DNA of 64,000 bases from NCBI GenBank assembly GCA_963575645.1, contig OY754466.1, forward strand, positions 17,896,001 through 17,960,000, written 5' to 3'. The first letter of the stretch is position 1. Every line of letters starts with the position of its first letter. The notes beneath the pieces are model-generated. The model ran no database searches, had not been told where the DNA came from, and saw only the letters and a list, made by a program, of their open reading frames with translations. Positions 60,867 to 64,000 of this stretch are shown here, in pieces. A program made the translations under genes and the position numbers. Origin of the DNA: Xanthostigma xanthostigma. Taxonomy: Eukaryota; Arthropoda; Insecta; Raphidioptera; Raphidiidae.

Positions 60867-63800
60867 ATTATATTTCTTGGACGAAAAATTTAAAAATTGA
60901 AAATAAGAATATAATATTCAAATTAGATTCTGGCTCTGATGTTAATTTAATTCCATATAATGTTTATGATTCGATTAGAAAAAATTCAGTAAAGTCATTA
61001 GTCTTAGCAAAAAACAAAATAAAGTTGCATGCATATGGTGGATATGAAATAAAAAATTATGGCTGTGTCAATCTTTTGGTTGAGAATGACAATCGATTTT
61101 CTCCAGAGAAATTTATTGTCACTAAACCTGACACTGTCCCTATATTAGGATTGCCTACATGCTTGAAGTTAAATTTAATTAAAAAGACAGTAAATTGTAT
61201 CAGGCAGGATACTACTAAAGATATTATCATGAATAGTTATAAAGAAATATTCACAGGTGTTGGATGTTTTCCGTTTTCTTATAAAATAGAATTAATAGAG
61301 AATGCAATACCAGTTTCATTGCCACCATATCGACTTCCATTAAAGTTAAGAGACAAAGTTAAGTTAGAATTGGATAGATTATGTCAATTGGACATTATAG
61401 AAAAATTTGATCGACCTACTTCTTGGGCAAGCAGACTGACTGTGGTTGAGAAGCCTGATGGCTCATTGAGATTATGTCTTGATCCGCAGCATCTTAATAA
61501 AAATATTAAAGATGAGCATTATGCTATTCCGACACTTTCTGATTTAAAATCAAAATTAGCGAATGCAAATTTCTTTTCAGTTTTGGATCTCAAAGATGGA
61601 TTTTGGAATGTAAAATTACATCCAGATAGTATTCAATATTGTGTTTTCTCTACAGTTTTTGGTTGCTATGCTTTTAAAAGATTGCCTTTTGGTCTCAAAG
61701 TTAGTGCACAAATTTTCCAGAAATTTAACACTGAATTATTTGGTAATATTGACAATGTATTTGTCTATATTGATGATTTGTTGATATATGCTGATACCCA
61801 AGAAAAACACGATCAAATTTTAGAGCAAGTGTTAGAAAGAGCCAAACAAATGAATGTAAAATTTAATAAAAATAAATTTCAATTTAGACAACGAGAAGTT
61901 AGATATTTAGGGCACATATTCAAAAATAAAACTGTTGATATGGATCCTGAAAGAATAAAAACCATTTTAAACTACGATATACCTCAAGATAAAAAAGGTT
62001 TACAGAGATTATTTGGTCTTATTAATTATGTTCGTGATTTCATTCCTAATTTAGCAGAATTATCTAGTAGTTTAAGGCAGTTACTTAAAAATAACACAGA
62101 ATTTGTGTGGAATGATTCTCACACTGAATGTTTAAATTCAATCAAACAATTAATTTGTAAAGCCCCCTCCCTTCAAAATTTTGATAGAAATAAAAAAATA
62201 ACTATTCAAACAGATGCAAGTAAGAACGGCATAGGGTCTGTTTTATTGCAAGATAATAAACCAATTTTTTTTGCGTCAAAGAGCTTAACTGAAACTGAAA
62301 CCAAATATGCTCAAATTGAGAAGGAATTTTTAGCTGTCTTATTTGCATGTAAACGATTTCACCATTATATTTATGGTCAAAAGGTAGAAATACAAACTGA
62401 CCATAAACCATTAATTGGTATAATGAACAAAGAGATAAATAAAATACCGTCAAACAGATTAAAAAGAATTAAATTGAAATTGCTTATGTATGATATTCGA
62501 TTAATATACACACCAGGTTCAAAAATGCTAATTGCGGATGCTATCAGTCGTGCTTGTACTAATGCAGACAAACCTGAAGTCGATTCTGATCTAAATGAAG
62601 TGGTTCATACGATTAATACTAGTGATAATTTAAAATTGATAATAAAAAATGAAACTGAATGTGATGAAAATTTTAAATTGATAACTAAATTTTGTCAAGA
62701 CGGTTGGCCTAAAGCGTCATCCAATATAAAAGAAAATCTTAAGGTGTATTTCGATAAAAGAAATGAAATATATCTTAATGACGGTATTCTATTTATGAAT
62801 GATAAAATTATGATACCCTTGAAATTACGTTCAATGATATTAAATAAAGTTCACGAGTCACACTTTGGCATAGTCAAAACAAAATTTCGAACTAAAAGCT
62901 TATTCTACTGGCCTGGAATAGACAAAGATGTGGAAGAATATGTTAGTGCCTGTTATGTTTGTCAAAAATTTAGAAATTCTAATCCCAAAGAACCTATGCT
63001 TTTTCACGAAATACCTAAATTTCCATTTCAAATTATAGGATGTGACATATTAGAATATGCCAATAAAAATTACCTTGTTTTAGTTGATTATTATTCACAC
63101 TGGTTGGAATTGATGGAATTAAAATGTAAAAATTCATTAGAAATTATTAATAAATTAAAATATATATTTTCTGTTCACGGCATACCGTCAAAATTGATCT
63201 GTGACAACATGCCGTTCGGATCTTACGAATTTAAAAATTTTGCAGACACTTGGAATTTTAAAATTATAACCGCAAGCCCTCGATATCCAAAATGCAATGG
63301 ACTTAGTGAGAGATATGTTGGAATTAGTAAAAAAATGATTAAAAAATCAATAGAAACAAATGTCGATCTTAACATAATTTTATTGGAATATCGGAATTCA
63401 CCAGTTATAGGATCTGATTATTCCCCTGCACAGTTAAATTTCAGTAGACGTACAAAAACAAAGTTACCCATATCTGATCATTTATTAAAACCTAAAATTG
63501 TATATAACTTTGATAAAGTATTGCAAGAACATAAAAATAAAACAAAATTCTATCATGACAAAAACGCTTGCAATAGACAAATTAAATTTAAAATTAACGA
63601 CATAGTTACGTATTTTGATAAAATTAACAAAATTTGGAAACTTGCAAAAATAATAAAATTAAGTGATTCTCCTCGTTCTGTGGAATTATTAGATTTGCAA
63701 ACTAAGCGATTTATTAGAAGAAATCAAGTCGATATAAACTATTTTTCTAATAATAGTAATTATAATTTTAAAACTATACCAAATTTAAATTATAATCAAA

Positions 63801-63955
63801 ATGATTTAAATAATATGCCTAAACATTCATATTGGGAAAATTATAAAAATGATGCTAAGAATACAATGTCTGAATCTGATAATAAACAATTTTATACGAC
63901 AAGATCAGGAAGAATTGTTAAACCTGGTTATCGTATGAACATCTCAAAGTTTTAA
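60824..63955 (+). CDS. pol: pol polyprotein: protease, RT, RNase H, integrase
   Basis: The frame is open from 60824, overlaps the last 43 nt of gag in the -1 frame, and ends at TAA 63953-63955, so it is probably made by -1 frameshifting; no clear slippery heptamer was found. Domains: protease with LDSGSD at 60923-60940; reverse transcriptase with LDLKDGFWNV, LPFGLKVSAQIF and catalytic YIDD (61766-61777); RNase H with TDASKNG and QTDHKPL; integrase zinc motif (HESHFG...CYVC); and D, D, E at 63044, 63203 and 63308, the last two with 34 residues between. The tail TRSGRIVKPGYRMN is typical. No stop or frameshift seen. Residue 1 of the longest ATG/TTG-started reading is TTG 61025, which would cut off the protease, so it is not the real start. 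No chromodomain seen. Confidence 0.93.
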   Translation, partial: RLYCEYYCDSIYKVNYISWTKNLKIENKNIIFKLDSGSDVNLIPYNVYDSIRKNSVKSLVLAKNKIKLHAYGGYEIKNYGCVNLLVENDNRFSPEKFIVTKPDTVPILGLPTCLKLNLIKKTVNCIRQDTTKDIIMNSYKEIFTGVGCFPFSYKIELIENAIPVSLPPYRLPLKLRDKVKLELDRLCQLDIIEKFDRPTSWASRLTVVEKPDGSLRLCLDPQHLNKNIKDEHYAIPTLSDLKSKLANANFFSVLDLKDGFWNVKLHPDSIQYCVFSTVFGCYAFKRLPFGLKVSAQIFQKFNTELFGNIDNVFVYIDDLLIYADTQEKHDQILEQVLERAKQMNVKFNKNKFQFRQREVRYLGHIFKNKTVDMDPERIKTILNYDIPQDKKGLQRLFGLINYVRDFIPNLAELSSSLRQLLKNNTEFVWNDSHTECLNSIKQLICKAPSLQNFDRNKKITIQTDASKNGIGSVLLQDNKPIFFASKSLTETETKYAQIEKEFLAVLFACKRFHHYIYGQKVEIQTDHKPLIGIMNKEINKIPSNRLKRIKLKLLMYDIRLIYTPGSKMLIADAISRACTNADKPEVDSDLNEVVHTINTSDNLKLIIKNETECDENFKLITKFCQDGWPKASSNIKENLKVYFDKRNEIYLNDGILFMNDKIMIPLKLRSMILNKVHESHFGIVKTKFRTKSLFYWPGIDKDVEEYVSACYVCQKFRNSNPKEPMLFHEIPKFPFQIIGCDILEYANKNYLVLVDYYSHWLELMELKCKNSLEIINKLKYIFSVHGIPSKLICDNMPFGSYEFKNFADTWNFKIITASPRYPKCNGLSERYVGISKKMIKKSIETNVDLNIILLEYRNSPVIGSDYSPAQLNFSRRTKTKLPISDHLLKPKIVYNFDKVLQEHKNKTKFYHDKNACNRQIKFKINDIVTYFDKINKIWKLAKIIKLSDSPRSVELLDLQTKRFIRRNQVDINYFSNNSNYNFKTIPNLNYNQNDLNNMPKHSYWENYKNDAKNTMSESDNKQFYTTRSGRIVKPGYRMNISKF

Positions 63956-64000
63956 TTTTCTCAAGTGAAATATAATATTATATATAATTTTCTTTTGTTT

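Larger units (their letters stand above)
59815..64000 (+). mobile_element. Ty3/gypsy LTR retrotransposon, 3' end outside window
   Basis: Order: candidate short 5' LTR, Ser-tRNA-type primer site, gag with two zinc knuckles, pol with protease, reverse transcriptase, RNase H and integrase. The RT-RNase H-integrase order is Metaviridae (Ty3/gypsy). No env frame is seen before the window ends 45 nt after pol. Gag zinc-knuckle spacing resembles K02A2.6-like elements. The gag frameshift suggests this copy is not autonomous. Confidence 0.93.

Overview
The window is AT-rich insect nuclear DNA, most probably from a moth or butterfly. The main clues are a dispersed element with the core GCCAAGTGCGAGTCGGACTC and a tail on a GTTGTTATAGCCGCAATAG theme (18765-19290), very common in lepidopteran genomes as far as I recall; frequent ACCTAC/GTAGGT oligomers; short Helitrons opening TCTATACTAATAT and closing CTAGT; and many hAT-type MITEs. 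The order-level assignment is inference.

Only one host gene is supported: Rab2, a small GTPase of ER-Golgi and vesicle traffic, in three exons (24918-24963, 25177-25492, 26523-26802) on the + strand. It encodes 213 residues with all GTPase motifs and a C-terminal Cys-Cys prenylation signal. Nearly everything else is transposon-derived or unassigned.

Layout. 1-10 kb: a 390-bp repeat, a palindrome split by a hAT MITE, a truncated MITE next to a ~2-kb foldback element (about 4866-6940), another copy of that MITE, and a hAT element with an exact 8-bp target duplication. 10-24 kb: Helitrons carrying a tRNA-Lys-like core, a second copy of the first hAT MITE, two head-to-tail Helitron-like units, a mariner-like MITE with the tail of its transposase, and several palindromes, one containing a hammerhead-ribozyme-like core in both orientations. 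24.9-26.8 kb: Rab2. 27-50 kb: hAT and pogo-like MITEs, decayed LINE 3' ends, inverted repeats, a degenerate tandem array and more Helitrons. 50-59.3 kb: tRNA-like sequences, a hAT MITE, a pogo-like element whose transposase start is interrupted by a hAT MITE, and a hAT element holding a two-level nest. 59.8-64 kb: a Ty3/gypsy LTR retrotransposon with a frameshifted gag, an intact pol frame (protease, RT, RNase H, integrase), and its 3' LTR beyond the window.

The main interest is the layered transposition history, readable from exact target-site duplications, and three unusual structures: the large foldback element, the palindrome with hammerhead-like motifs, and the Helitrons with a captured tRNA-like segment. 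I found no CRISPR array, operon or convincing novel gene system.
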